From positions 1 through 33,775 of IMG/VR virus record IMGVR_UViG_3300030202_002044: a DNA stretch of 33,775 bases. One strand, 5' to 3'. Below the pieces are notes generated by a model. It worked only from the letters and a program-made list of their open reading frames with translations, had not been told where the DNA came from and did no database searches. This stretch comes from a virus. This document shows, piece by piece, positions 16,127 to 24,475 of this stretch. The translations under genes were made by a program, and so were the position numbers. Every line of letters starts with the position of its first letter. Position 1 is the stretch's first letter.

Positions 16127-17572
16127 ATGGCTACATTAAATCCGGCGTTCGGAAGTTTAGTACCTTCTCAAGCGCCACAAACATTAGCTAATAACTATTT
16201 GGCATTTAACGGTGGTGCAAATGACTTTGCTCAACAATATTTACCAGAAGTATATGAAGCTGAAGTAGAAAGATACGGAAACAGAACTTTAAATGGTTTC
16301 CTAAGAATGGTTGGCGCTGAAATGCCAATGACATCTGATCAGGTTATCTGGTCTGAACAAAATAGATTACATATTGCATACACAGGTTGTGGTCTTAACG
16401 GTGGAGCTGCTTCACCAGTTATTACTATTCCTGCTAATGCTGGTACTATTCAAAATGCAATTTTCCCTAACGATACTATCGTAGTAATGAACCCAGTTAC
16501 TGGAGTTACTATTAAAGGTATTGTTGGTGCAGTTGCTGCTGGTAATATTACTGCTTATCCTTTCCAAGCTAATAACTGGGATGCATTAGGAACAGGTGTA
16601 CAAAACCTTAAGGTATTTGTTTACGGTTCTATTTTTGCAAAAGGAACAACTTCAGGAAGCAAATCAATTGAACCACAATTTACTCAGTATTCTAACCAAC
16701 CGATTATCATAAAAGATAGATATGAAATCAATGGTTCTGACACTGCACAAATTGGATGGGTTGAAGTTGCTACAGAAGATGGTACATCAGGATACCTATG
16801 GTACTTAAAATCTGAGTCTGAAACAAGATTAAGATTTGATGACTATTTAGAAATGGCGATGGTTGAATCAGAATTAGCTGCAGGTGCTGCTGGTATTAAC
16901 TTTGCTGCAAGCTCAGCAAACGTACCAGGATTTACCGCTGCTGGTGGTGCTGCTGTTGCTCATGGTTCTGAAGGTTTATTTGCTGCTATCACAGCAAGAG
17001 GTAACGTTATGACTGGATTTAACGGTGGTACTGGTATCTCTGACTTTGATCAAGTGCTTAAAAATCTTGATACTCAAGGAGCTATTGAAGAAAACATGCT
17101 TTTCTTAAACAGATCTATGGATTTAGATTTTGATGATATGCTAGGACAAATCTCTGGTGGTTTTGCTGGAGGTGTTGCTTATGGTTTATTTGAAAACTCT
17201 GAGGATATGGCTCTTAACTTAGGATTCTCTGGATTTAGAAGAGGTTCTTATGACTTTTACAAAACTAGCTGGAAATACTTAAATGACGCTTCTACAAGAG
17301 GTGCAGTTGCAGTTAGCAATATCGAAGGTGTATTAATTCCTGCGGGAACTTCTACAGTGTATGACCAAATTTTAGGTACAAACATTAGAAGACCATTCTT
17401 ACACGTAAGATATAGATCATCACAAGGAGATGACAGAAGATACAAAAACTGGATCACTGGATCTGTTGGAGGTGTTTACACTTCTGAATTAGATGCAATG
17501 CAAGTTAACTGGTTATCTGAAAGATGTCTTGTGACTCAAGCTGCGAATAACTTCGTATTATTCCAAAGCTAA
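16127..17572 (+). CDS. Major capsid protein
   Basis: This 481-residue protein has the position (after portal and scaffold, before a strong terminator) and the Ala/Gly/Asn-rich, low-Lys composition of a capsid protein. It has an N-terminal arm (1-50), an extended middle with IKGIVGAV and TQYSNQPIIIKDRYEINGSDTAQIGWVE, then an axial-domain-like helix RLRFDDYLEMAMVESELAAG. The C-terminal block is VRYRSSQGDDRRYKNWITGS and ELDAMQVNWLSERCLVTQAA. I recall that last block from crAss-like and related marine-phage MCPs (HK97 fold). Two cysteines. The gene uses more C-ending codons than its neighbours, consistent with high expression. Confidence 0.85.
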   Translation: MATLNPAFGSLVPSQAPQTLANNYLAFNGGANDFAQQYLPEVYEAEVERYGNRTLNGFLRMVGAEMPMTSDQVIWSEQNRLHIAYTGCGLNGGAASPVITIPANAGTIQNAIFPNDTIVVMNPVTGVTIKGIVGAVAAGNITAYPFQANNWDALGTGVQNLKVFVYGSIFAKGTTSGSKSIEPQFTQYSNQPIIIKDRYEINGSDTAQIGWVEVATEDGTSGYLWYLKSESETRLRFDDYLEMAMVESELAAGAAGINFAASSANVPGFTAAGGAAVAHGSEGLFAAITARGNVMTGFNGGTGISDFDQVLKNLDTQGAIEENMLFLNRSMDLDFDDMLGQISGGFAGGVAYGLFENSEDMALNLGFSGFRRGSYDFYKTSWKYLNDASTRGAVAVSNIEGVLIPAGTSTVYDQILGTNIRRPFLHVRYRSSQGDDRRYKNWITGSVGGVYTSELDAMQVNWLSERCLVTQAANNFVLFQS

Positions 17573-17587
17573 TATTGCTTTAAAGTT

Positions 17588-17622
17588 TATCTCCGTCTTC
17601 GGGCGGAGATACTCTTTATTTT
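17588..17622 (+). terminator. Strong intrinsic terminator with UUCG tetraloop after MCP
   Basis: TATCTCCGTC, a TTCG loop closed by C-G and GGCGGAGATA make a 10-bp stem with one G-T wobble (17588-17611), followed by CTCTTTATTTT. The C(UUCG)G loop is exceptionally stable. It lies 15 nt after the capsid stop and should set the ratio between capsid and downstream neck/tail transcripts. Confidence 0.8.
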
Positions 17623-17644
17623 ATTAATTATATTATATTATATC

Positions 17645-18409
17645 ATGTCAAAAACAAAAGAAAATAAATCCCCACAATGGGAGATTAAAGATAGAACATA
17701 TTATCTTTTACAGGACTTAAGTCCTTTAACATATACTTTAGGCGCTAGAAATTCACGTAGATACCCTTTAATGTGGTTTGATGAATCAACTGGAACACAA
17801 AGAGAAATAAGATACGCAACTAATCATAACTCATGTTTTGTAGATGAACAAAAAGGAGAGGTTATATTAGGTCATATTATTTTTGAAGAAGGAGTTTTAA
17901 CTGTACCTAAAGCAAAACAAAATTTACAAAAATTACTTTCATTATATCATCCTAAAAAGAATATTATATATAAAGAATTAGAACCAATGAAAGTAGCAGA
18001 GGATGAATTAGATCAAATTAACTATGAAATCGATGCATTAAATCTTGCTAAGAATATAGAGATTGATCACGCAGAAGCTATATTAAGAGTTGAAAAAGGC
18101 TCTAGAGTTTCTGAAATGAGTTCTAAAGAAATTAAAAGAGATTTACTTCTAATGGCTAAGAAAAACCCTCAAGCGTTTTTAGCTATTGCAAATGATGAAA
18201 ATGTAGGGCTTAGAAATACAGCTATTAAAGCTGTGGAGCTAGGTATAATTAAACTATCACAAGACCAACGAACATTCCACTGGGGCTCTAATGATAGAAA
18301 ATTAATGACAGTTCCATTTGATGAAAACCCTTATTCAGCTATGGCTGCTTTCTTTAAAACTGATGAAGGTGTAGAAATCTTCAAAACAATAGAGAAAAAG
18401 TTACAATAA
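17645..18409 (+). CDS. Conserved structural-region protein, unknown role
   Basis: This 254-residue protein starts after the capsid terminator with leader TTATATTATATTATATC. The N-terminal ~110 residues are beta-rich (DRTYYLLQDLSPLTYTLGAR, IRYATNHNSCFVDEQKGEVILGHIIFEEGVLTVPK), resembling a small barrel also seen in other large phages downstream of capsid genes. The rest is helical (KVAEDELDQINYEIDALNLAKNIEIDHAEAILR and an AAFFKTDEGVEIFKTIEKKL end). There is no membrane segment or enzyme motif. Position suggests a head-completion or inhibitor-like virion protein. I do not know its function. Confidence 0.65.
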   Translation: MSKTKENKSPQWEIKDRTYYLLQDLSPLTYTLGARNSRRYPLMWFDESTGTQREIRYATNHNSCFVDEQKGEVILGHIIFEEGVLTVPKAKQNLQKLLSLYHPKKNIIYKELEPMKVAEDELDQINYEIDALNLAKNIEIDHAEAILRVEKGSRVSEMSSKEIKRDLLLMAKKNPQAFLAIANDENVGLRNTAIKAVELGIIKLSQDQRTFHWGSNDRKLMTVPFDENPYSAMAAFFKTDEGVEIFKTIEKKLQ

Positions 18410-18424
18410 TATGTAACTATAATT

Positions 18425-18460
18425 ATAGTGAAGGGTCACTTTTGTGGCCCTAATCACTAT
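18425..18460 (+). other. Long two-part hairpin between 18409 and 18477
   Basis: ATAGTGA-AGGGTCAC, a TTTT loop, GTGGCCCT-AA-TCACTAT: 7 bp outer stem, 2-nt bulge on the 3' side, 8 bp inner stem with one G-T wobble. Neither strand has a T-run after it, so it is not a typical terminator. It may be an RNA-processing or 3'-end-stabilising element. Confidence 0.6.
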
Positions 18461-18476
18461 TAACTAAAATATTAAA

Positions 18477-19421
18477 ATGGCAATAAACGTAAATACTGTA
18501 TATCAAACCGTTTTATTAATACTAAATAAAGAACAGAGAGGTTATATGACGCCTGTTGAGTTTAATAAAACAGGTGCTCAAGCTCAATTAGAAATATTTG
18601 AAACGTATTTCGATAGTTTAAATCAGCAAATACGTATTCCACAAACAGACACAGATTTTTCAGATAGAATACTTAATCTTGATGAAAAAATTTCTTTATT
18701 TAAAGAGTTTGGAAGCGCTACATCAATATCTTCAAGTAACGTTTTTAATTTACCACAACAATTTTCCGGTTCAGGATCTATAGCAACAACAACTTTACCA
18801 GCAGCTACAGCTGGAGCAACAACAGCTTATGTTATACAAACAGCAACAGCTAGTCAAATAGCTAATGGAGTTGTAGAGGTTTTTGCTAACGGTGTGTTAA
18901 TATCTGATGATTTATATGAAATATCTGGAACAACAATAAATTTCTTTTCACAACCTACTATAGGTGAAACTTTAATTGTAAACGTATATCCAAAAGAATT
19001 CTATAGACTTGGTGATTTGTTTTATACAGCAGGTGCTTTACCTACTCAAGAACTAGAAAGAGTTGGTACTAAAGATTTATATCATTTATTATCATCTAAT
19101 TTAACATCTCCAACTACAACCTATCCTATATACACATACAAAAATAATAAAATTACTGTATATCCAAATTCTATAACAAGTGGTATTACAGTATCATATA
19201 TAAGAAAACCAATTGCACCTATATGGAACTTTACAACTGGTTTAAATAATCAATATGTTTTTAACGCTTCAACTTCTTTTAACTTTGAATTACATCCTGC
19301 AGAGCAAACAGAATTAATATTAAAAATATTATTATATGCTGGTGTTGTGATTAGAAGTCCTGAAATAGTACAAGTAGCTGCTCAACAAGTTGCACAAGAA
19401 AACATTAATCAACAAAGATAA
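18477..19421 (+). CDS. Neck/ring protein with inserted tail-fibre-like beta domain
   Basis: This 314-residue protein starts with MAINVNTVYQTVLLILNKEQRGYMTPVEFN (first 30 residues; helical), common to crAss-like and marine podovirus ring proteins as I recall. The frame of the parent fold continues from VFNLP (residues 89-93) to KEFYRLGDLFY (173-183). Between them, ~100-171, is a beta domain ending GVVEVFANGVLISDDLYEIS and INFFSQPTIGETLIVNVY, the pattern of T7-type tail-fibre/carbohydrate-module strands. The C-terminal helix LHPAEQTELILKILLYAGVVI precedes a Gln-rich end. Likely a ring or adaptor between portal and nozzle. The insertion is inferred from the split parent pattern. Confidence 0.6.
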   Translation: MAINVNTVYQTVLLILNKEQRGYMTPVEFNKTGAQAQLEIFETYFDSLNQQIRIPQTDTDFSDRILNLDEKISLFKEFGSATSISSSNVFNLPQQFSGSGSIATTTLPAATAGATTAYVIQTATASQIANGVVEVFANGVLISDDLYEISGTTINFFSQPTIGETLIVNVYPKEFYRLGDLFYTAGALPTQELERVGTKDLYHLLSSNLTSPTTTYPIYTYKNNKITVYPNSITSGITVSYIRKPIAPIWNFTTGLNNQYVFNASTSFNFELHPAEQTELILKILLYAGVVIRSPEIVQVAAQQVAQENINQQR

Positions 19422-19427
19422 TAAATT

Positions 19428-20837
19428 ATGCCAAGACCTGATGGTGGTTTAATAACCGAAACTAATAGACAATATTACGCTGGAGCTCAGCAGTTTTATA
19501 TATCATCTGCAGGTGCAGGTAAAACTTTTACTAGCACGTTTAATACTGATTTGATATTTGGTAGTTCAGATAACGCTAGCGCACAATATGGCTTAAATAA
19601 TTTTCATGTATATTCAAGTCCTGATGCTTTAACTTGGACTGAGTTAACACCTAATAATTCTAAAACAACAGCTGTTAATGTAAACGCTAATGTTGCTACA
19701 GGTACTCAAACATTGACAATTACAGTTGCTAATATAAATATTGTAGCTGGCATGTTAATACAAAACTCAGCTGGAACACAGACATATGGAACTGTAACTC
19801 AAGTTTTGTCTACAACAACATTTACATGTGCTGTAGCTATTCAAATACCTGCGAATGCAGCGTTAGTATTTAAATTTGCTGAACCTTATACAGAGGTTAA
19901 TAATGTTATTACAATAAATTCTTATTTAGCGGCAGGTTCTTATTTAAAAATACAATTAACTGAATCAACTATAGAAAATAATTATGGTGATTATTCTTAC
20001 ACTAAATTAACTGATGTAATTGATAATTTTTTAATTGCATATGTAGGGGCTGGTAAACTTATACCTAGTGTAAAAAGAACAGATGTTATATTTCACGCAA
20101 GACGTGGTTTGCAAGAATTTAGTTATGATACATTAAGAAGTATTAAATCACAGGAATTAACCGTAAATAATGCCTTAAGTGTAATATTGCCTCAAGATTA
20201 TGTCAATTACGTTAGATTTTCTTGGATAGATAAACATGGTGTGCAACATACTATATACCCTGCAAATGAATTAACTACAAACCCTTATGCTAACCCTGTT
20301 CAAGACGATAATGGTACACCTACTCAAGATAACTTTGATTCTAATATTCAAAGTACTTCACAAACAGAAGAAGCTTGGGCAAAAAATGATCCAAGAAATA
20401 TAAGTGGTGCTTATACTGAAGAATACAGTGAGGCAAATATATATTGGCAAGGTTATTATAACGGTGCTTTAGGTCAAAGATATGGTTTAGAACCTGTTAC
20501 TAGTCAAAAAAACGGATGGTTTACAATAAACGATAGAGAGGGTAAAATATCTTTTAGTAGCGATTTAAAAGGTAAACTAATAATACTAGAATATATATCA
20601 GATGGTAACGCTTATAACATGGACGTAAAGATACCAAAATTATCTGAAGAAGCTTTATATGCTTATATAATGCATGCTATATTATCTACATCAGCTAATG
20701 TTCAAGAGTATGTTGTTCGTAGATTTAAAAAAGAAGCTAGTGCTAAATTAAGAAATGCTAAAATAAGATTATCTAATATCAAGCTTGATCAAATAATTCA
20801 AGTAATGAGAGGACAATCTAAATGGATTAAAAACTAA
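19428..20837 (+). CDS. Neck/ring structural protein with inserted beta domain
   Basis: This 469-residue protein begins with a beta module with an NNFHVYSSPDALTWTEL strand (to residue 73). The same module seems to resume at AEPYTEVNNVITI (~151), with ~77 residues of Ile/Val/Thr/Asn-rich strands (QTLTITVANINIVAGMLIQ ... LVFKF) in between. A conserved-looking core follows: LTDVIDNFLIAYVGAGKLI, VKRTDVIFHARRGLQEFSYD and NALSVILPQDYVNYVRFSWID, as in Cellulophaga/crAss-like phage ring proteins from memory. The C-terminus is basic and helical (VVRRFKKEASAKLRNAKIRL). Likely a ring or tail-adaptor component. It starts 6 nt after its neighbour. Confidence 0.65.
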   Translation: MPRPDGGLITETNRQYYAGAQQFYISSAGAGKTFTSTFNTDLIFGSSDNASAQYGLNNFHVYSSPDALTWTELTPNNSKTTAVNVNANVATGTQTLTITVANINIVAGMLIQNSAGTQTYGTVTQVLSTTTFTCAVAIQIPANAALVFKFAEPYTEVNNVITINSYLAAGSYLKIQLTESTIENNYGDYSYTKLTDVIDNFLIAYVGAGKLIPSVKRTDVIFHARRGLQEFSYDTLRSIKSQELTVNNALSVILPQDYVNYVRFSWIDKHGVQHTIYPANELTTNPYANPVQDDNGTPTQDNFDSNIQSTSQTEEAWAKNDPRNISGAYTEEYSEANIYWQGYYNGALGQRYGLEPVTSQKNGWFTINDREGKISFSSDLKGKLIILEYISDGNAYNMDVKIPKLSEEALYAYIMHAILSTSANVQEYVVRRFKKEASAKLRNAKIRLSNIKLDQIIQVMRGQSKWIKN

Positions 20838-20839
20838 AC

Positions 20840-23800
20840 ATGGCTGAAATTAAAAATAGTTTTCTAAGATCCAAGATGAATAAAGACTTGGATGATAGAT
20901 TAATACCTAACGGTGAATATAGAGATGCGCAGAATATATCTGTAGGTAAATCTGAAGCTGATGATATAGGTGCTTTAGAAACTGTTTTAGGTAATGATTT
21001 AATAGATATAACGTCTCTTGGTGATAATACATTAAAGGTTATAGGTCAATATACTAATGAACTTAACAATACTATTATTGTATTTTTAACTGATTATACA
21101 GATCCTTATACTAATGGTAATCCAACTTATGCATCTTCTACGGCTAAATGTTATGTTTATGAATTATACGTAGGACCTACATCTGCTCAAAATACATGGA
21201 CACTTTTAATCTCTGGATCATTTTTAAATTTTTCATCAAATGACTTTATAACAGGTGTTAGTGTAATAGAAGATTTGTTATTTTTTACTGATAATAGAAA
21301 TCAACCTAGAAAAATAAACATACAAACAGCTAAAAATAATTCTGGTTACTATAAAGAAGAAAGTAATATTTCTGTTGCTAAATACAACCCTTATGAACCT
21401 ATAGATCTTTTAAACAAGGTTACAACTACAACTACAACCACAGGCGCTTCTACAACTATTGCCGTAGCGTCCGCCAATGGTATATATCAAGGTATGACTG
21501 TGGTTCAATATAACAACGTTGCTTTAGAGGCTAAAGATTATATATATGTAACAAATGTTGCTGGAACTACAATTACTATTAATAAATCGGTTAATATATT
21601 AGCGGGAGATATTACTTTTTTAGCAACAACTATGACAGGTGTTGATATTACATATAATTTTAATAGCGGTAGCGCTAGTACATGGCCTGGAGATCCAGAT
21701 TATTTAGAAGATAAATTTGTTAGATTTAGTTATAGATTTAAATTTGACGATGGCGAGTATTCTATAATGGCACCATTTACACAGCCAGCTTTTATACCTA
21801 AACAAAAAGGTTATTTTTTAGGTAGCGGAGATCTTGGCACGGGAGCAATCCCTACACCTTTAGATGAAGACAACGCTTTTAGAAGCACTATACTTCAATT
21901 TATGGAAAACGGTGTTCAAGACGTAGGTTTATTAATACCTTTTCCAGATGCTATAGATAATGTTAACACTAGTGTTGATGCTAATTATAAAATTAAAGAA
22001 ATTGATATTTTATATAAAGAGTCTGATGGATTAAGTGTTAAAGTTTTAGATACTATAGATCAAACAGACTCGAGTTGGTCTGGTACTTCATCTACTTTTT
22101 ACTATGATTACCAATCAAGAAAACCATTTAGAACATTACCACAGGATCAAACAACAAGAGTTTATGATAAAGTTCCTGTAAAAGCTTTTGCTCAAGAAAC
22201 AGCAGGTAATAGAGTTATATATGGTAATTTTAAAGATAAATATACACCACCTTTACATTTAACATATAGAGTAGCTGCAGGCCCTAAAAGTACAGTTAAA
22301 AACTATGATTCATGGGTTGAATACCCTAATCATTCTGTTAAGCAAAATAGAAATTATCAAGTTGGTTTTGTTTTAGTAGATAAATATGGTAGACAATCAG
22401 ATGTAATACTTTCAAGCGTCTCACCTAGCAACACTACTATTGGCGCAAATACTTACGGTGGTGATACAGTTTTTAATCCTTTTTATACAGCAACAGACGC
22501 AACTAATTATCCTATTAGAGATTGGTTTGGTGATTCGTTAAAAGTTCAAATAAATAATATAATAGAATCTGGTGGTAGTAATAGTTTACCTAAAGAATCA
22601 GGTCCTCAAAAAGGTGAACCTGGCTTATATGCTATACCAAGAGGAAGTGGTTTTGATGTTAATGGTGGAAGTCCTAATGTAACAGGTTCTACGTATGTTT
22701 TTAATCCTACTGCAGCGACTAATATACCTCAAGTAAATGATTATCTTAGAGGTGAATATAAAGATTTTGTTAAAGTTAGTTCTATAACCGGTACAGGACC
22801 TTATACAGTTACTTGTGATGGTGCGATAAATCAAGAAATATATAATGCTAGTGGTAACGCTGGAGCAGATATTAAATTTGCTTATAGTATAAATCCTATA
22901 GGATGGTATTCATATAAAATTGTAGTAAAACAACAAGAGCAAGACTATTATAATGTTTATTTACCAGGTATAGTAAATGGATATTTTGGTCACACAGAGT
23001 ATTTTGGTGAAGAATTAGGGGAAACTGCTTTTTCCACATTGTTAGGTGATAACATAAATAAAGTACCAAGAGATTTATCAGAAGTTGGACCAGAGCAAAA
23101 ACAATATAGAAGTAGTGTTAAGTTATCTGGAAGAGTTGAAAATATACTGCTAAATAAAACACCTTGGGTTAATTTAAATAAACAGTTTTATCCTGGAATA
23201 AAAAAACATGACATAGAACAGATAGGTGTAGAATCAACTTTAACCGGACGTGCACAGCTTAGTCAACACCCGTCTATATATCAAAATGAAACTGATCCTT
23301 ATTTAATGAGGATAAGCACTAGAAATCAAACCATTGGTAGACAAGACACTCAATCTGGTGATGATGATTTTCCAGTTTTAGCTATATATGAAACAAATCC
23401 TGTAGAGTCTTTATTAGATATATTTTGGGAAACACCCACTGCTGGTTTAATAGCAGATTTAAACGCATCTATATTAACTAATTTTACAGGTGCTGTAGGT
23501 TGGGGTTCATATAATTGGAATCAACCTGAGTCTTTAGCTAAAGGTTCTGCTTTTATATCAGGTGTTTTTCCACTTAATAATAGTGGCGCTACAATGGCTG
23601 GTACTAGTATTAAAGCTGGTTCATTTAATGTTTTTGACGGTGCTGGTAACAATGTAACTAGTTTATTTGATTTTGTACCAGATTCTGGTTCAGGTTATAA
23701 TTTTATAACTAATGCTACTAATGGTGATTTTGTTTTTAACGAAACTGTAAATATTAGAGAATTTACAATAGGTTGTATAATAGTAGGTCCTGGTTCTGTT

Positions 23801-24457
23801 GAGTCAGCACAAATATTTCTTGGAGGTAATTTATCTAATTCTAATCCTATAATAAATGGTGGTGTTGCTTTACCAACTATAACTATAACTACAGCAGATA
23901 CTGGAACTATAGGCACAATAACAGGTACTAATGGTTCTTCTGATACTACTAGAAACACGCAGCAATTAAAATGGAGCATTACAGCTGGTAATACTTTAAA
24001 TTCATTCTCAATAAATGAAACAACAGGTGTATTGTCTAGACCTAGCGCTTCAAGCCCTTCTGGTACTTTTAACTTAACAATAAAATTAGAAGATGCAAAT
24101 GGTAATACAGCAAACGGTTCTTTAAGTGTTACAGCAACTCAACAAGTTGTTGTAAATTCTACAGCTATTGGTTTTCCTTTTTATGCATCGCCTCCTGGTG
24201 TATTTAATGATAGTTGTAATATCAATGGTTCACAAAACCCAGACTGTGGTTCTAACCTGTACTATAACAATACAACAAATAGTGCAACACCACAAGTTGG
24301 TGATGTTATAAGACAAGGGCCAAACGGAAGTAGTTCACCGGTTGCTGCTGCAGGATATTATTCTTATAATTGTGGTCAAACAGGTTTAGGTAATAGAAGA
24401 ATATTTGAAATACAATCAAATACAACAGGTGTTGTTACTAGTGTAACTACTTGTTAA
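20840..24457 (+). CDS. Large tail-nozzle/stabilisation protein with cadherin-like C-terminus
   Basis: This 1,205-residue protein starts AEIKNSFLRSKMNKDLDDR and continues LIPNGEYRDAQNISVGKSE, a signature I recall from nozzle/stabilisation proteins of many uncultured marine phages. The next ~180 residues look like repeated beta-propeller blades (VIEDLLFFTDNRNQPRKI). A ~75-residue Thr-rich beta insertion lies at ~194-270, and a second such stretch near 610-680. Residues ~1005-1105 read as a cadherin-like Ig domain (LKWSITAGN, FSINETTGVLSRPS, FNLTIKLEDANGNTANGSLSV). The last ~100 residues hold four Cys and end GVVTSVTTC. The C-terminal modules could reach the host surface. It lies 2 nt after the ring protein gene. 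Confidence 0.7.
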   Translation: MAEIKNSFLRSKMNKDLDDRLIPNGEYRDAQNISVGKSEADDIGALETVLGNDLIDITSLGDNTLKVIGQYTNELNNTIIVFLTDYTDPYTNGNPTYASSTAKCYVYELYVGPTSAQNTWTLLISGSFLNFSSNDFITGVSVIEDLLFFTDNRNQPRKINIQTAKNNSGYYKEESNISVAKYNPYEPIDLLNKVTTTTTTTGASTTIAVASANGIYQGMTVVQYNNVALEAKDYIYVTNVAGTTITINKSVNILAGDITFLATTMTGVDITYNFNSGSASTWPGDPDYLEDKFVRFSYRFKFDDGEYSIMAPFTQPAFIPKQKGYFLGSGDLGTGAIPTPLDEDNAFRSTILQFMENGVQDVGLLIPFPDAIDNVNTSVDANYKIKEIDILYKESDGLSVKVLDTIDQTDSSWSGTSSTFYYDYQSRKPFRTLPQDQTTRVYDKVPVKAFAQETAGNRVIYGNFKDKYTPPLHLTYRVAAGPKSTVKNYDSWVEYPNHSVKQNRNYQVGFVLVDKYGRQSDVILSSVSPSNTTIGANTYGGDTVFNPFYTATDATNYPIRDWFGDSLKVQINNIIESGGSNSLPKESGPQKGEPGLYAIPRGSGFDVNGGSPNVTGSTYVFNPTAATNIPQVNDYLRGEYKDFVKVSSITGTGPYTVTCDGAINQEIYNASGNAGADIKFAYSINPIGWYSYKIVVKQQEQDYYNVYLPGIVNGYFGHTEYFGEELGETAFSTLLGDNINKVPRDLSEVGPEQKQYRSSVKLSGRVENILLNKTPWVNLNKQFYPGIKKHDIEQIGVESTLTGRAQLSQHPSIYQNETDPYLMRISTRNQTIGRQDTQSGDDDFPVLAIYETNPVESLLDIFWETPTAGLIADLNASILTNFTGAVGWGSYNWNQPESLAKGSAFISGVFPLNNSGATMAGTSIKAGSFNVFDGAGNNVTSLFDFVPDSGSGYNFITNATNGDFVFNETVNIREFTIGCIIVGPGSVESAQIFLGGNLSNSNPIINGGVALPTITITTADTGTIGTITGTNGSSDTTRNTQQLKWSITAGNTLNSFSINETTGVLSRPSASSPSGTFNLTIKLEDANGNTANGSLSVTATQQVVVNSTAIGFPFYASPPGVFNDSCNINGSQNPDCGSNLYYNNTTNSATPQVGDVIRQGPNGSSSPVAAAGYYSYNCGQTGLGNRRIFEIQSNTTGVVTSVTTC

Positions 24458-24475
24458 AATAAGTGATAATAAATT

